Shown: one piece after another, positions 33,630 to 47,300 of the stretch | How positions within the stretch are numbered: position 1 is the stretch's first letter | How the letters are laid out: each line of letters opens with the position of its first letter | Assembly: GCA_030268105.1 (NCBI GenBank) | Contig: BSDZ01000011.1 | Span: 4,117,001-4,181,000 of the forward strand | DNA: 64,000 bases | From: Volvox africanus | Taxonomy: Eukaryota > Chlorophyta > Chlorophyceae > Chlamydomonadales > Volvocaceae | Direction: 5' to 3' | The notes under the pieces: generated by a model | Told to the model about the DNA's origin: nothing | What the model saw: only the letters and a program-made list of their open reading frames with translations | The model's database searches: none | Made by a program: the position numbers and the translations under genes

Positions 33630-36600
33630 CGAGGATTATTTAAAGTATACCTGTCCGTGACTGAGCGGAATCGCTAAAACTGCTTACCGGAGAAACTTTT
33701 CCGTGGTGTACAGTGTATGTCGAACATGGCTTTTCCTGCGCAGAGATCACGCACGCGTTCCAGGTGCTGAAACCTGTCATATAGCAGCATCTTACATACC
33801 AGTTTCGCCGCTCAGTGACCAGCCGCCAACCGCCTGTTCGACGACATCTGACACGACCGAAGCGAGTGCAAGCCGCATATATCTGCGAGCACAATGAGCT
33901 AATCAAATGTAGATGGATGATGTCCGTGGCGAATCTCGTGCCGACGCAATTTCATTAGCCGATGAATACAACAGGTCTCCAGATAATATATCCAAACTTA
34001 ATGTGTCACGGTGTTTGATCAGGTGACTCGCAACGGAAACCCGAACACATCGCTTACCTCCTTCAAAGTCGCAGTGCCAGACCTAGCGCAAAGGATGGCA
34101 GCATGTACCATATCATGGAATGTGTTAAAGACCTCTCCCCTGTCGAAATAAAGCGGAAATTTGACGGTTGCCAAGTGCCCAGTCCTCAAAGCTGCTCGTC
34201 TGCGCCTTCGAAAGGCTCACTCTTCAGGCGGTCGATAAACCATGTTCATATAAGACTTATTCATTGCCGGCCCGATTGTCAGAGAGGTCCAACGGGAAAA
34301 AGAGGACGGTCGATGCAGGGCCGGTCAGCCCCTTAGGACAGGAAAATTGGGATCAAAGCATGGATTGGATGAATCATTGGAATTGTGTTCACCATAAAAT
34401 CAATGTCTATTCTGCAGATGTTGAGGTTTCAATCCAAGCTTCAAACCGAAAACACTAAGTCAACACAGCAAATAGTGAAGCATTTAAGTGTCTTTTCCCA
34501 AGTTTTGCTAGCTTAGACTTATACTGTTTTGGTAGCATCGCGACTGTGCGAACGAACAATAGTCGTATGACCTACCCCCAATGGCTACTAAGCGAACAGT
34601 ATTTATATGTTCATCTTAATATCATAAATACGTTGTAAAACAATAAGTCGAGAAGGCGTGCCGTGGCACTTTAATAACTGGGTGCCGTCTCAACTTTCAG
34701 TGTCGGGAGGCAAGCTTGTGAAAACCTTTTAAACCTGACTTGACAGCCAAAATAACGTATTTAGGTTCACTTGTTGAGACGCTTAGTTAATATTTAGCAT
34801 GTATATGACAGCGGACTACCATGTTTGGTGAGGTGGTCCGGCAGCCATCTGTAAAAGGTAAACAGATTTGAAACGTTCTCCATAAATACGATAAGCCATT
34901 AGAAAAACATATGAATGGAGTTGGTCGCATCATCGGACGTCTCATTGGCATCTTCAGCGACAGAAAATAAAAGATTATTTCTGTTTTATAATTGGCCTTA
35001 CGAAAGCTTTTGCATGGCGCCACGCAATCATTTGCAAGCATTTCGGGTCTTGCGCGTCCTACTGTAATACCCGAAGCAGATATTCGCCGACCGACCAGGA
35101 CTCCGAGCCCTATATGCAGCGATGCTGTGAAATGTAGTGTCCGACGTAAGCCGGAAACTACGAAACTAACTACTAGAACTACTAGTAATAGTATTAACTA
35201 GAAACGAAATTACCACCGTGATTGAGGGATGTGAAAAAACGTTTGAGTTAAGCCTGTCCACTACAGTCCACTCGGTCCTCTACAGTCCTCTGCAGTCCTC
35301 TGCATGAACGCTGAATCGTCGCGCGATGCGGGATGTACTACAAAATTGGGGCACTCTCGGGCCCCAAACTGTTTCATGCAGCTTAATTTGCCAAGCAAGC
35401 GGTTCGTGACACATCCCCCAAATTAAACATTAGGCCCGCTTGGCGATCGTCTGCGACGGGTGCTGACGTGATGACTGCTGATTTGCTCAGGACCTCGCAG
35501 GGGGCTGGCAAATTTTTCACGGAAAGGTGGCACAGCTTGACCCCTTTCGCACACGTCTATCATCGCGTGCATGTTACTGATATCACAGGGATATACACAG
35601 GTCAGGACATTATTCGCGCTTTTCGACAACACAGGGACTAGGTTTCCCGGGTTCCTTCTATTACGGAAACATGTCGCTCAACGTCCCTGGTACCCTGGTA
35701 AAAACATAAAAATGTACCTTTAAAAATGTCTTTGAGCGACAGAAGGTAAAAAACGCTTCCCTGATTGTTACAAGGATGAACATTTCATGTAGCACGTAAC
35801 CCCAAGGTTTATTGGACTGATTACAAGCCTCCACACATCTGTTGCCCGACGGAGCTGGCCATGCACCTCATCAGCCCAACAATTGCCAGTTCAAACCACG
35901 AGGTGTCCGCAACGCAGGTCCTGTGAGTAGTTGGCGGCATAATTAATGTTTTAATATTGGTCACCAAGCCACCTGATACACCGAACCTCCCGACACATGG
36001 GTTTCTATGCTCCAGGGCACCTTTGATGGTGGCTGCCGCCTGGGGACATTATGCGCATCGATGGACCTGCCAGGTGGACATGGATATTGCGCTGTTGTTT
36101 GCACCAAGATTGTGGACGTCAAATTACTTCTGGTCGCTACCTCAGTACGATGTATGCGGTCGTGCCCAGATCTAACGTGAAGATGGAGACTGTATCTTCG
36201 TATTTTACCCAATGCAAGCTCTACGCAACCTAAACGGGGTAGTACCATGCGCAGCCGCGGAGTCCGCAGGTAGATGACAGCTTGCTGCTGTAAAGTTACA
36301 TTGCCGCCAAGATCATAATGCTTTGGCAGATGTGCAATCCCCCCAATGTGATATGTGGTAAGTACAATTTTGTCCATTGTTTTGTTATTCGTCCCACCGA
36401 TAGATAGCGTCCCCATGGGCCCGATTGCCGTATTGCGCGTGATGCTCGGCAATGCGCAATGGCCCGTGTTTGCGGGCCTGATTCGCTGGGATTCGGATGC
36501 ATCGGATCGGTTAGAATATTGAGACACAATATAAACACATGAATTCTGATGCTTGAGAGGAATAAACAGGAAATAAAGGTACAGTCTGGTAAGGTCACGG

Positions 36601-37570
36601 CCTCCTTATTGCACTTTACTGCACTGAGCTCCTGTTTCCGTCCTACTGCTGTATGAGAATGTTCTATGAGAGAGCCACGTCAACAACATGGATCTGTGGA
36701 GGCCATGCCCTCTCTGTCCACTTGCCAACTGTTTCTCGGGAAAGAAATGAGAAAAAATTTTGCTGCCTCTTTTTCCCTGCGCGCTCGTCTATCCTGGACG
36801 ATGTGGAATTGGGTCTAATATTTGATTGTAATGGGATTATAGACAAGCAAGAAACTGTATAACTCATCTTCAAAGTGGATTTGGACACCACCGTTGTTAG
36901 GCGCGACGTGACGCTATCAAATTACAAGAACTCGTGGCATTTGTTGATAGATAATTTTAGTTTCATTCCTCCTTCGCTAATCAATACTTTACGGGCTACA
37001 TGTGCGTCCTGATAAGCATGCTAGATGCTGGTAACCCCAAACCCAACGGTCAACGGTAACAGCCATACAAGGTGCCTGAGCTAAGAACGGCTAATCCGTA
37101 AAATGGGAAACGATAGATTTATATGAGGGAATTGCATCTCCTACAGAAAATCAAAACTAAAATTATGTTCGCTAACATTCTTGAGTCTGTGCAAAACTTT
37201 GAATTGATGTACTTATGGTAACGCATGGCCGTTTCCAATCTCGTTCAAGAATTATGCTTCTGAAAGGACTGCTGGCTCATCAACGCTCGTTGGACTGCAG
37301 TACACTAGTACAGCAAGGCATTTGATTATGTGCGAAGTCTTCGGAGAACTTTCAAAACATATGGGGGCATAATCATATCTATAGAAAGGGACAGACGCCG
37401 GAGAGGCTTGGGACTGCAATATTACGCGAAACGGCATACAGATCTTTCAGCGCGAACATTACAGCAGACCGCCCACGGCCTAGGATTTTGGGGTTGACGG
37501 GGTTATTTACGGGAACTAAAAGTAATATTGCATATTTGAGTTAGGTTTGTGTACCGCCATCGAACACCAT
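33630..37570. other. Gene-poor stretch
   Basis: I found no paired exons or recognisable domains in nearly 4 kb. The part next to 33621 may hold 5' exons of the minus-strand gene before it. Short imperfect repeats of TCCTCTGCAG occur at about 35270-35305. Confidence 0.4.
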
Positions 37571-37576
37571 TTTGCA

Positions 37577-39207
37577 ATGTCCAAGCGCGTGCCAATCGTT
37601 TGCCATGGTCACACAAGGCCGATTGTGGAGATTAACTACAGCCAAAATACGCCGGAGGGTTATTTTCTCGCTTCGGCGTCAAAGGATGGAAAGCCGATGC
37701 TGCGTCACGGCGAGAATGGCGACTGGTATGGGACATTTGAGGGCCATAAGGTCGGTGTTCTGGTGCTCAAAGTGCATATCATTTGGACGCGGAAATAAAT
37801 CGCGTCGGTATAGTACCTTACAGCGGCAAAAGTACCATGCGGCGCTTGCATGACCTCACAGGGTGCTGTCTGGGCATGCGTACTGGATACACCGGCGTTA
37901 AAGTGTGCGACTGGATCGGCGGACTTTACTGCAAGAGTCTGGGACGCGTGCGGCGGCTCACAGCTACAGGAATTCCAACATAATCACATCGTTCGTTGCG
38001 TTAACTTTTCGTTTCATGGTTCTAATAAGCTCGTAACTGGAGGTGAGGAGTTGGAGACCCTGCGGGTCACATTTGGTTGTCATCCCCGCTGTTGCCATAC
38101 ACCGTGTATCTAAGCTTGCCATCCCTAATCAGGAATGGAAAGAATTGTGCGGGTCTACGATTTGGAGAAGCCAGAGGCGGACCCGCTTAGACTGCCAGTG
38201 GCTCAAGCGGGAATTCGTTCCGTTAACTTTATCCAAAATGATAACCTGGTTATCTGCAGCTACGTAGATAAACCAGGCGTTGGGTAAGCGGATGCGTCAG
38301 TGGGGTGTTTTGTTTTGATGCACGGGAGGGCACGCGACATATGTGTTTCCCGCGTCTGTGTTTGCACGACAGTTCAATTTACTAGACTGTACTCATTCAC
38401 TAGACTGCTTTTCGCATGGCAGGGTGTACGACCTGCGCTCACTGCAGCTGTCCCAGACCATCGACACGACGACGTCTGTCACCTCAATTGAAGTATGTTT
38501 CATTCGTACACGGAATTTGCTGAAACAAATACACGGAATTGGGGGGTTTCGGCGTGGTTGTGCAAAATCCTACCTGTCATGAAATTCCGTTGGTGACCAG
38601 GAAATCACATTCTCGCAGGTCTCATTCGACCAGCAGCATGTAACAACGGCAGAGGGTGCTTACGTGCGCTTCTTCGACGCAGCCACACTGCAGCAGTTGA
38701 AGCAGCATAAGTTGACGACTCCCACAGAGTCCGCGAGCTACTGTGCAGCAAAGCGCAAGTTCGTGGCTGGTGGCGAGGACATGTGGGTCCACCTCTATGA
38801 CTACGACACTGGTCAGGTATGCAGCTGAGCACAAGATTTGTTAATTTGCATATAATGCTCTCTTGTCTTTAGTGGCGATGTAACGGTGGGATTCGCAGAT
38901 AATGCATCTTCCCACACGTGTTGGGCTTCCTTTGCCGTTTCATGACGCCGTGGGTGCTCTGAGAAGGATTAATGTTTAATGGATGACCCATATTTATGAA
39001 GAGGATATCTCAAGCCACTTTTCCGGCCACATAGCAAACCAAGTCGTGTTAACGAATGCACAGGAACTGGAGTGCAACAAGGGCCACCATGGACCGGTCC
39101 ACACTATTCGCTGGGCACCCACTTACGACGCGTATGCAAGCGGTTCCGAGGATGGAACTATTAGGATTTGGTTCCCGGACTCCACGGAGGCAGCAGCAGC
39201 TCCTTAA
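37577..39207 (+). CDS. WD40 protein, STRAP family (serine-threonine kinase receptor-associated / SMN-associated)
   Basis: Six exons join in phase: 37577-37750, 37862-38042, 38133-38283, 38423-38492, 38619-38816 and 39064-39207, giving 305 residues. Sequence blocks match STRAP closely: GHTRP near the start, GYFLASASKDGKPMLR, GDWYGTFEGHKGAVW, TGSADFTARVWD, the YDLEKPEADP linker, FVAGGEDMWVHLYDYDTG and YASGSEDGTIRIW at the end. This is a seven-bladed beta-propeller. In animals STRAP (Unrip) binds the SMN complex and TGF-beta receptors. In algae a role in snRNP assembly or RNA handling is more plausible, by inference. The family's acidic C-terminal extension is absent; the protein stops shortly after the last blade with an Ala-rich tail. 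All splice sites are canonical, although the first donor (gtcggt) is weak. Confidence 0.92.
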
Positions 39208-39842
39208 TACCCTGCACGACATGGACACGTGACTAGCCATACAGGATAACGTAGGGCAGAAGGCAGATTTGGCAAGCGCTTCTGCGGGTTGCCAAATGTG
39301 ACTGAATGGCTCATTGTGGGACTAGTGCAGACTAGGGCAATGCGAGAGGAGGCATGGCATGCAGGCAGAGCGGTAGGAATAAGGGTTGAGCGAGTGGCGT
39401 CTTGCGCATTTTGCTGTGTGTGCCCATGCTATGCGTCCTTGGCCACATGGAGATCAACATGTTCTTTGCGGCTTCGCGATGGGCGTGGTTGGGGAGGGAG
39501 GTCCCATGGGGCGGCCGCTGACAAGCTGTTGCATTCAGTGGCTATGCGTGACTTCGACGGGGCTTTCTGGTGGTCAACCTGCAAGCAGCGATGTGAAATC
39601 TTTAATTTGACGTTTGGTGAAAAGGGGAATATGGTTGGGTAAGTCGTGCGATTGCATAAACTAACGTTCTGGGGCACAAGGGTTTCGTTGGGGCCATTTT
39701 GATGGGGACAGGGCCCGAAGGTTTCGAGCTCCTTTCCCGGCCATGCGTGCAGGGCCCTCTTTAGATGAGAAAGAATGAGTAGCTCTGTGACTTCGAGTGC
39801 GCGGCGTTAAGGTTCGCAACATTCAGCTCATTCTCACATGCT

Positions 39843-40010
39843 GCGAACCTGTATTACGGGTTCTTAGCGCTGGATATTTTGAGGAACAGACTGGCGATGT
39901 CGGGCTTGGTATCTGACCATGCTCCGATTGGCAAGGGGGCATGCCTGGTGCGCTTGGAATGGCGACATCACAAGATGGCAAGATGTTCCATGCGAACACA
40001 TCGGCTTTGA
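39843..40010 (+). pseudogene. Possible LINE-type endonuclease remnant
   Basis: A short frame reads LYYGFLALDILRNRLA, then GLVSDHAPIG and VRLEW before a stop. SDHxPI followed by a hydrophobic strand is typical of the C-terminal part of the exonuclease/endonuclease/phosphatase domain of non-LTR retrotransposons. No reverse transcriptase was seen nearby. The call rests on one motif. Confidence 0.35.
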
Positions 40011-40019
40011 TACCTTCGG

Positions 40020-41070
40020 CGGGCAGCCTGTTCGATGGAAGCCACTAGGAGAAGGGTTGGTTCGTGTGCTATCATGGTTTGATGACGGTTAGGCGGCTTT
40101 GGGGTAGACAACTTCAGGTAGACAGATGCCGGCTTTTGCCTCCCCGATGTTTGGATAGCGAGCGGATGCCGAGTAGTTTTTGTGGGCGTTGGTTTGGGGT
40201 GCGGCGTTTTGTGGCTTCTAGCCGTTTAAATGCAAGATGGCAAGCGGGGTGTCATGAGGCTGCACTGGCGTTCGTGCAGCGTGCGCTTGGAGCCTTGCGT
40301 GGGCTGCTCGATTTTGAGGGCTGCTCGCCGAAGTCATGCGCGTATCTTTGCTGGGCATCGGGTCGGGTTTGGGTTGCGAATGTGGAGGTTTGAGCTACAG
40401 TCGTGTGCTGATGGCACATGTGGCGAACAGGAACCACTGCTTGTTGCCCTTTGCGTCAGCGTGACATCAAGCCAGCACGACCTGCCTGGATTTGTGCTTT
40501 GGTTTTTTGGGGGACTGATCCTCAGCAGCTGCAGCTCTTGCAGCCCAAGCTTCAAGTTACTTGTTTTTTGTCTCAAAAATGGTGCGATTCAGCACAGCCC
40601 TTCCAACCTCTACCAATACATATACACATTGCTAAGGACGCCAACGCTGAGGGTGCCCTGTGTCAAAAAACACGTTTCGTCTAGCGAAATGAATTGGGTG
40701 GACACCAACTGTATAGGGTGGACACGTAGGTATGGAGCGCCCTGAGTGGTCGAAGCTAATAGAGGATTGTTCAATACTTCCATGCACTCTGTTTCCGGGT
40801 TCAAACCGTCGAGTTGAGTGCTCTAATCATACAGCTGGTCTCCCAGCCTGTAACGCATCCATTTACAGGTGCAGCCTTACCCGCATATACGCATGCAGGG
40901 CCTTTGCACCAAGCTGCCGATCCATTCGTCACGATGCGAACGTAGGGCTGCTACGCCTCCACCGCCTCTATGGAAATCGTTATGCCACCGTCACAAACTC
41001 TACACTCGTAATAGAGGTCCATCCCGCCTTCCAGCGAGCATATGTGTCTGAACCGAACCCCTTACGGCAC
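40020..41070. other. Gene-free stretch, includes ARL13 3' UTR on the minus strand
   Basis: Open frames here lack motifs. The right-hand 200 bp are the likely 3' UTR of the minus-strand ARL13 gene. Confidence 0.4.
40863..40867 (-). promoter_or_regulatory. TGTAA polyadenylation signal (ARL13)
   Basis: TGTAA on the minus strand, 213 nt after the ARL13 stop, fits the volvocine 3' end signal. Confidence 0.5.
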
Positions 41071-41079
41071 CGCCCCTAA

Positions 41080-42866
41080 TTATGCTGGCACATCTGGCAC
41101 GAACCCAGCTGCCACCGGCACCACTTTGTTGTTCTGGGTGACCAAACTAAAGCTTCCGCGCAAAGCCCCATCGGATGGAACCCCAGTGCCCAACCCTCCC
41201 GAGGACACCTTAGCTATTCGCTGTCGGTGTGTGTTTCCTCCGGCCGCCTCATCCCAGCCCTCAGCTGCCGAAACCTCCACCCGTGACCCCGCTGACGCAG
41301 GCCGCCCAGGGGAAGAACAACTGCTGCTGCTGCTGCCACCACCTGCACTTCCTGCGCCTCCTCGACCGGCAGACGTTGGTCGACCGGCCGCAGCGGACGT
41401 GGAGACCGTTGGCGCGATGCCGCTCCCACCAGCAGTGCCGCCTTCGCTGATACGGGTATGCGCCGAACACGGCCTCAAGGGTGAATTGACACGCGGCGCA
41501 AGGGGCTGCAAATTCTGGGCAGGCGTAGAATTGCCGTCGCTCGCGCCGACTGCATGAATCCCCGCGACGGGCCCTTGATCCGAAATCGAAGGGTCAGTAT
41601 CGCAAGCGGAGGTGCCAATAACACGCCGTGGTACTGGAGGCTTGCCGGGGCTGCGATGAACAGCAATTGTGGGCGCATGTTATTTTGGGAACAATGCGGG
41701 AAGTATGCATACCGACTTAGATGGCAGGTCCGTGGCGTTACCACACTTTTTAGTGAATCTGGGGAGGTTAGGCGCGGCGCAACCAGCAAGGGTGTAAAGC
41801 CTGGTATTGCTTCTGGCTTGGAGGTCTTGCCAGGTGATGCGCTGAGGACCAAGCCTTGCCCATCTGCTGGGCGGCTGGAGGGGTTGTCAACGTTTCAGGA
41901 ACCCCAATGACCAAGAACCTCTCTTAAATCATGCGGTCTTCCTCCAAACATTTAGGAGACAGCCGTAAAATGACCTTACCTCTCAATTGTATGCGGTAAT
42001 CCCAGCGCGATGCACTGATGCAGGGGCTGTACCTTCCCCTCAACTTGCTCCATTACTGGTGGGTGGAGCCCCTTCAGCGGCTCCAGCTGATTGTCTTCGG
42101 GCAGCGCCAGGAGGGCAGGCCCCTGCCCGTTATGCAACGCGTTCGCCCTCTCCACCTCCCGAGCCCGCTCCTCCTCCTCCTTTTGCTGCCGTAGGCGCTC
42201 CTCACGCTGCCGTCTCAATCGCTCTTCACGCTCCTTCTTCTTACGTGCCTCTTCTTGCCGCACCTCCTCCCCTTCTGCCTGGACTCGTGCGTCCAGCCGG
42301 CCGTACTCCCGGTCTACGAAACCAGTGAGCCAGCGAAGCCCCTCCCTCAACCGTTCATCCACCGCGGCATCCGCAGGGGTTTTAGCTGTACAAGGGATTA
42401 CATTGTGGCTGTTCCGGCAAGTTGCCAGGCCAAGACCTTTGGCCACCTCTGCAACCGTCGATGCCGTGGGCAGGTCCTGCTTGTTCGCGAAGACAAGGAT
42501 TGCTTTGTCGCGCATATAATGGCATTCCAGAACATCTTGCAGAGCTTTCTTAGACTCCTCGAAGCGTGGCGCGTCTGCCGCGTCCACAACGTAAACTATC
42601 GCATGGACCTCCGCCAAGTACTTGGACCAGACAGTTCGAAATGTCTTGCCTCCACCAAGATCAAATACCTCTATCTTATATTTGCCCTCATCCAGGGTTG
42701 AGCTATTGAACCCAAAGGTTGGGCTTGTCTCTTGTTGTATCTGACCTTTTATTGTGTTTAATAAAGTTGTCTTGCCTGCATTATCTAAGCCTAAAAGCGC
42801 GAGCGTTATTTTCCGCTCCGATTTTTTCTTGCAGAACTTGTAAAAATTGTATAAGAGGCCGAACAT
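41080..42866 (-). CDS. ARL13: ARF-like GTPase ARL13 (ciliary, ARL13B type)
   Basis: Three minus-strand exons join in phase: 42866-41980, 41874-41742 and 41514-41080, giving 484 residues. The N-terminus is MFGLLYNFYKFCKKK, with Cys12 as a possible lipidation site. GTPase motifs are G1 GLDNAGKT (26-33), G3 DLGGG (69-73), G4 NKQD (128-131) and CTA (159-161). DLGGG in place of the usual DxxGQ is diagnostic of ARL13, which lacks the catalytic Gln and, as known for the family, acts in cilia as an exchange factor for ARL3. Residues 195-243 are a charged coiled coil (Arg/Glu/Lys/Gln). The tail is Pro/Ser/Ala-rich and ends with NNKVVPVAAGF; KVVP resembles the RVxP ciliary targeting motif of animal ARL13B. 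The family identity is secure. The two small 3' exons are inferred from phase and composition. Confidence 0.92.
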
Positions 42867-44050
42867 CTTGCATCGCTACTAGTGGGAGTTATACGTCGGT
42901 ATTGGAATTCGTAGGACAGAGAGCTGGGTGTGGACGCCAACGCTATTTTGCAATTATGGGACGAGCATTCCCAGTACGAAGCCCTTGCTCTCGCCTCAGC
43001 TTAATCCCACAACTTAATGACATCGTGGGACTATTTGTCTCGACAGGTTTCAGCGCATCATTAAAGATTTTGCCCAAGACTATTACCTTATAGACCTGCC
43101 TGACCTTGCATTAGTGTTGTTACAGCCGCAAGGAGCTACCGATAAGCTATTCGTTGAGAGTTAACAATGGAAACTTGACATGTTAGCCAGAGGGTTTTGG
43201 CCATAAACAAGTTCCATACAGCATGCTATCGCCACGCTGCCTAGTAACCGTTAACTGTATTGAATTGATATGAATCAAGGCCAAGCAACGAACTCCTTAA
43301 CCAAATAGTATCCGAACAGCACAGCTTCACACACCTATGGGCGCCACCCAGATATGTAGCTTTACAGCTCGACGACCCGAACTCGTTGATCTCCCTGCGC
43401 ACCAGAGCTTGTCTCCCGACAGCGTTCATGCACTCTTGCACGTACCCCTCAGCCATCGACAACCCCGATTATCAATGCAGATAGTGCAAGTAGGTAATGA
43501 AGGTCAGTAATGAGCAGCATCTATTCGTCAGGATAGACGATGAAGCGGGGTGCCCGTCGCTGTTAACTACCAGAGGCGCAAATGAAACCATAGGGTAACA
43601 CATGCCACATCTGGAATCTGAAACCTGCCGGCATCTAGCGAAGGAGGGTATAGTATTCTCCTTTGGAGCAAAGTTGCTACCCTCTGCAGGAGGCTACATC
43701 TGCCGAAAGCGCTCTTATACGAAAACGCAACAACAAGAGTTCCGTCGTCCACCCTGTAAGCAGGGGCGTGTTTAGGCTGGCCTCACAATAAATCGTTTAT
43801 GTCATGAACTGATTAGGTTTCAGACACGCACGCCGAGCTACGGGCAGGTTTCCATTCTTCACATGGAAGCTGTCCCCTAGGGAATCACTATGGCGAGCTA
43901 CGCACGGGCACTCTATCGACATGCTCCACGGCGTCCTTTCGCTTCTCCCCAGGCCTCCACTTCTATTAGTCAACGCCAACCAGCTCAGGTGGCCTCTGTC
44001 CCTAAGGAAAACGAGCACAACAGTACACCAACAAGCGCTGCCGTCCTGTC
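42867..44050. other. Gene-free stretch
   Basis: The left part is the upstream region of ARL13. I see no further exon or RNA gene. Confidence 0.4.
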
Positions 44051-44051
44051 C

Positions 44052-44056
44052 TTACA
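44052..44056 (-). promoter_or_regulatory. TGTAA polyadenylation signal (VHS-GAT gene)
   Basis: TGTAA on the minus strand lies 339 nt after the stop of the VHS-GAT gene. A plus-strand open frame over this region (43890-44528) is then antisense to the 3' UTR and is not called. Confidence 0.45.
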
Positions 44057-44394
44057 TCCTCAACGGGGGCCCAAACACCAGTTTCTTGATTTTCAAGTTT
44101 GCCCAAAGCGATCAGCACACGTAGCACTCCAGGACTCCGCCCTGGAATCGTACGAGGTTCGTCACATCCTGCTGGTCCTTTGTGAAGCCACACGCGCATA
44201 CATGACAACACCCGCTTCGGCCACCCGAGTGAGTGATCGACCCACGGGTGAACGCAAAAGACGCGATTGTGTCGTCGTTTCAAGCTGTCAACTTTCCACG
44301 GCACAATACCGATATCCTTTCCATCGCTCCTGCACTTCCAAGAAAAGCATGGCGGGAAACATCTGGCCCAGGCCTGCGCGCCCGACTGGCGCTG

Positions 44395-47300
44395 TTAAAG
44401 CCCAAAATTTACCCATGAAGCTGCTGCCGGACCGGCAGGGCCGGATGCGTTCACGGCCGCCCCCTTACGGTCACCAGAGGCGGAGCCAAAAGCATACGGC
44501 GCGGCAGATGCCACTGGCGGCGCCGTAACCCCAACCCTGCCAGACTTTGACGATAGTACGCCGAGGTCGTCAAAGGCACTGAAAACGTCTGGAAGCGGCG
44601 CTGGAGCCGACGGGGATACGGGTGCGTAAGGCGGTGGGGCCACCGTGCAGCCTGCGATCGAGGCCGGCGCTGCTGGCACAGATCCCGTAGCCGTCGACGG
44701 CGACATGGCCAATGACGCAAAAATATCCTCACCGCCTCCCATAGCCGGTGGCGGCGGCATTGATATATATGACGGCGTTGTCGAGAACGAGGGAGCAAAA
44801 GGGTTGTTGGACGAAAGGCCCGTTGGTATAGGCGGTGGAACTGTTCCCAAGGGTGCATTATGTCCTGATGCGCCTCCGCTAGGTAGCGGCTGAAGGGACG
44901 CCTGCCGAGCCAGGGCTAACGTCGACTCAAGCTCGGTTATGCGTCCCTGCGCCTGCACTTTAGCCTGCAGTCCCATTACGGGTCGGGTTGCAAAGAAGAA
45001 TACAATCACAACGACATGATTTGGATCAAAATAGCAAATATGGACTCAAGTTCTTCTGCAATGCCCTAGAAGCTCCCTTTCCTCTCCACCCGAGCTAACC
45101 AATTAATAGTTCTTGGACCTCATATGTTCCCCATCTACTAACCGATCCTAGAGTTAAGAAGGTAGAAGACACACCCTAAGCTTTTCATACCTCACCGGTA
45201 TCCCGATTTCGGTCCTCACCCTCTCTAGCTCCTGCTTGTGGAAGGCCTCCTGCGCGTCTAAGGCAGTTTTGTGCATCTTGCGTTCCCTCTCCAACTCTGA
45301 AGCCAGGGCTAGCACCTGGAAAACAAACCACACCACCGCCGCCGCCGCCGCAGCAGCAGCATGAGCGATATCAGTTACCAAAATTTAACAGACACCACAG
45401 GCGGAGGCAGCGCATAAGAGCCTTCAGCCACGGCATTTCGACAGCTCCATACTCGCGTTCAGCCTTATGCGAAGCAGCCCTCGCCGGTGTGGCTGAAGAG
45501 GGCCAAGCACGACTAAGGCGCAAATAAGCAACTAATCCACGATAAGCTATCTGAGCCACCAACACCAAGACGATGTCAACGGAAAGTCAAATCCCATCCT
45601 AGGGCAGACCAACGGGAAGTGTTCCGGCTACGTGGCCCACCTGCGCACGAAGACCCTCAACGTCGTTCGCTGGCACAATATTCGCAGGTGACGCCGCGCT
45701 GGAAGCAGCAGGAAAGGCAGAAACGCCTGAAACAGATCCCACCGTAGGGTAGGGGCCCGGCGCGGGTGCCGCGAATGCGTTCCACTCGCTAGCGCCAGCA
45801 TTGGATGCTGTACCGCTGGCAGCAGAACTGAAAGGATGCGGAGGGGGCACAGCGGCAGGGGTGATACCTGCAACTGGCGGCTGCGGCGATGGTGCCGGCA
45901 GCTCGTCTCCAAGGAGAAGGTCCAAGGGGGAGGGCGGTGGTTGGGAAGGTGGCGGCGCTGCGAAGGGCCCGGGCACAGCGGATGTCGAGGGTCCGGCCAC
46001 GGATGAGGACGCCGCAGCGGCGGTTGAGGCGGCTGGTGCGTCATCTGTTGGGAGACCACAACGTGGAGAAGTGGAGAAGGAGATCCGTGTTAAAGCGTGA
46101 CAAAGCCGTGCCTAGGAGAAGTTGCTCTTGTTCAGGTAGCGCGCAAGGATAACTGTTTCACAAGTCAAATTTTACCCTCGGCCACAAGGATCGTCACCCT
46201 TAGCGGAGGCCCATCTGTGCGCCTTATGGGACTGACTAAAGCGTGCAGATGTGCACCTGTGGTCATTCTTACACCAAGTGCTTTACCTGCTCTCTTTACC
46301 ATCTGCATCGATTGGAGGCGAACAGGAAATAATAGTGAGCTGACTTAACGTGGATCATGAATTTTGAAATTCACCTTTTATGGGTTATATACCAGAAGAG
46401 ATCTCTGGGAGAGAGATCTCCCGCCGATTCCACATAGAAGACCCCACGCTATAGATTACAGACACACACGGGAGTCGGATAACCTCGAGTACGGGCCGCA
46501 CGTCCTACCGGGCGCCAGCTCCTGGTTGGCAAGGCGGCTCCACTGCTCCAAAGCCGCCATGACTGCATCGTTGGTGGAGAAGACGCGGGCTGTCAACGCC
46601 TCGTCCGTGTCCGAGGTACCCATTAGGCTCTGCGCCGCGAGTCCGCAGCCGCAAGGGTGCAGGTTCAACAGCGAACCCGGTCGGCAGCGACAACATAGGG
46701 GTGAGAAACGGGCCAGGCAAGACAAGGAAGCTGCATCTACTTTGGCCAAGCGAAGCCGTTGGAGGTTGGACCAGGGCATGGAAAGTTGGAAACGGGATGT
46801 ATGAGAAGCATGAGGATGAGAGATCACACCAAGAGCACAGGGAATTTAGGATAAAACAAATAAAAAAAGCGAAAGAGGAAACCTACCGGGGCTGCGCAGC
46901 TTTTCAAAAACTGTCACTTACCTGTCAAAGCTGACGTCAGGGCCCCCAACCCACGGCGAGATCCAGCGAGATCAGAGAGGACAAGGATGCATGAGCAGTT
47001 GAGCACGCGCTGGGCCACTGCGTTGCTTTTACAAGAAGAGCACCGGGTCCCCCTGACCTGTATTCGAATGCATATCTAGTTCTTTCAACGACGCCACCTT
47101 TGTGCGAAGGATTCTCTTGCAAATTTCTCTTCAAGGTCGAGTGGTGCGTCAATAGCACGCCAGGGTGCATACATGCTGCACCGGCTTTTGGTTCTCATCT
47201 TACCTCCAACTGGGTCTGCAGAGTGCTGCAACGGTCGGCGGAGCGTTGCCCCTTATCCATAGCCGCCGACAGCGCGGCAAAGGTGCAGCCTTGCGCCTTG

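Noticed and set aside
43890..44528. 212-codon plus-strand ORF
   Set aside because: Antisense to the 3' exon and 3' UTR of the VHS-GAT gene, with no domain.
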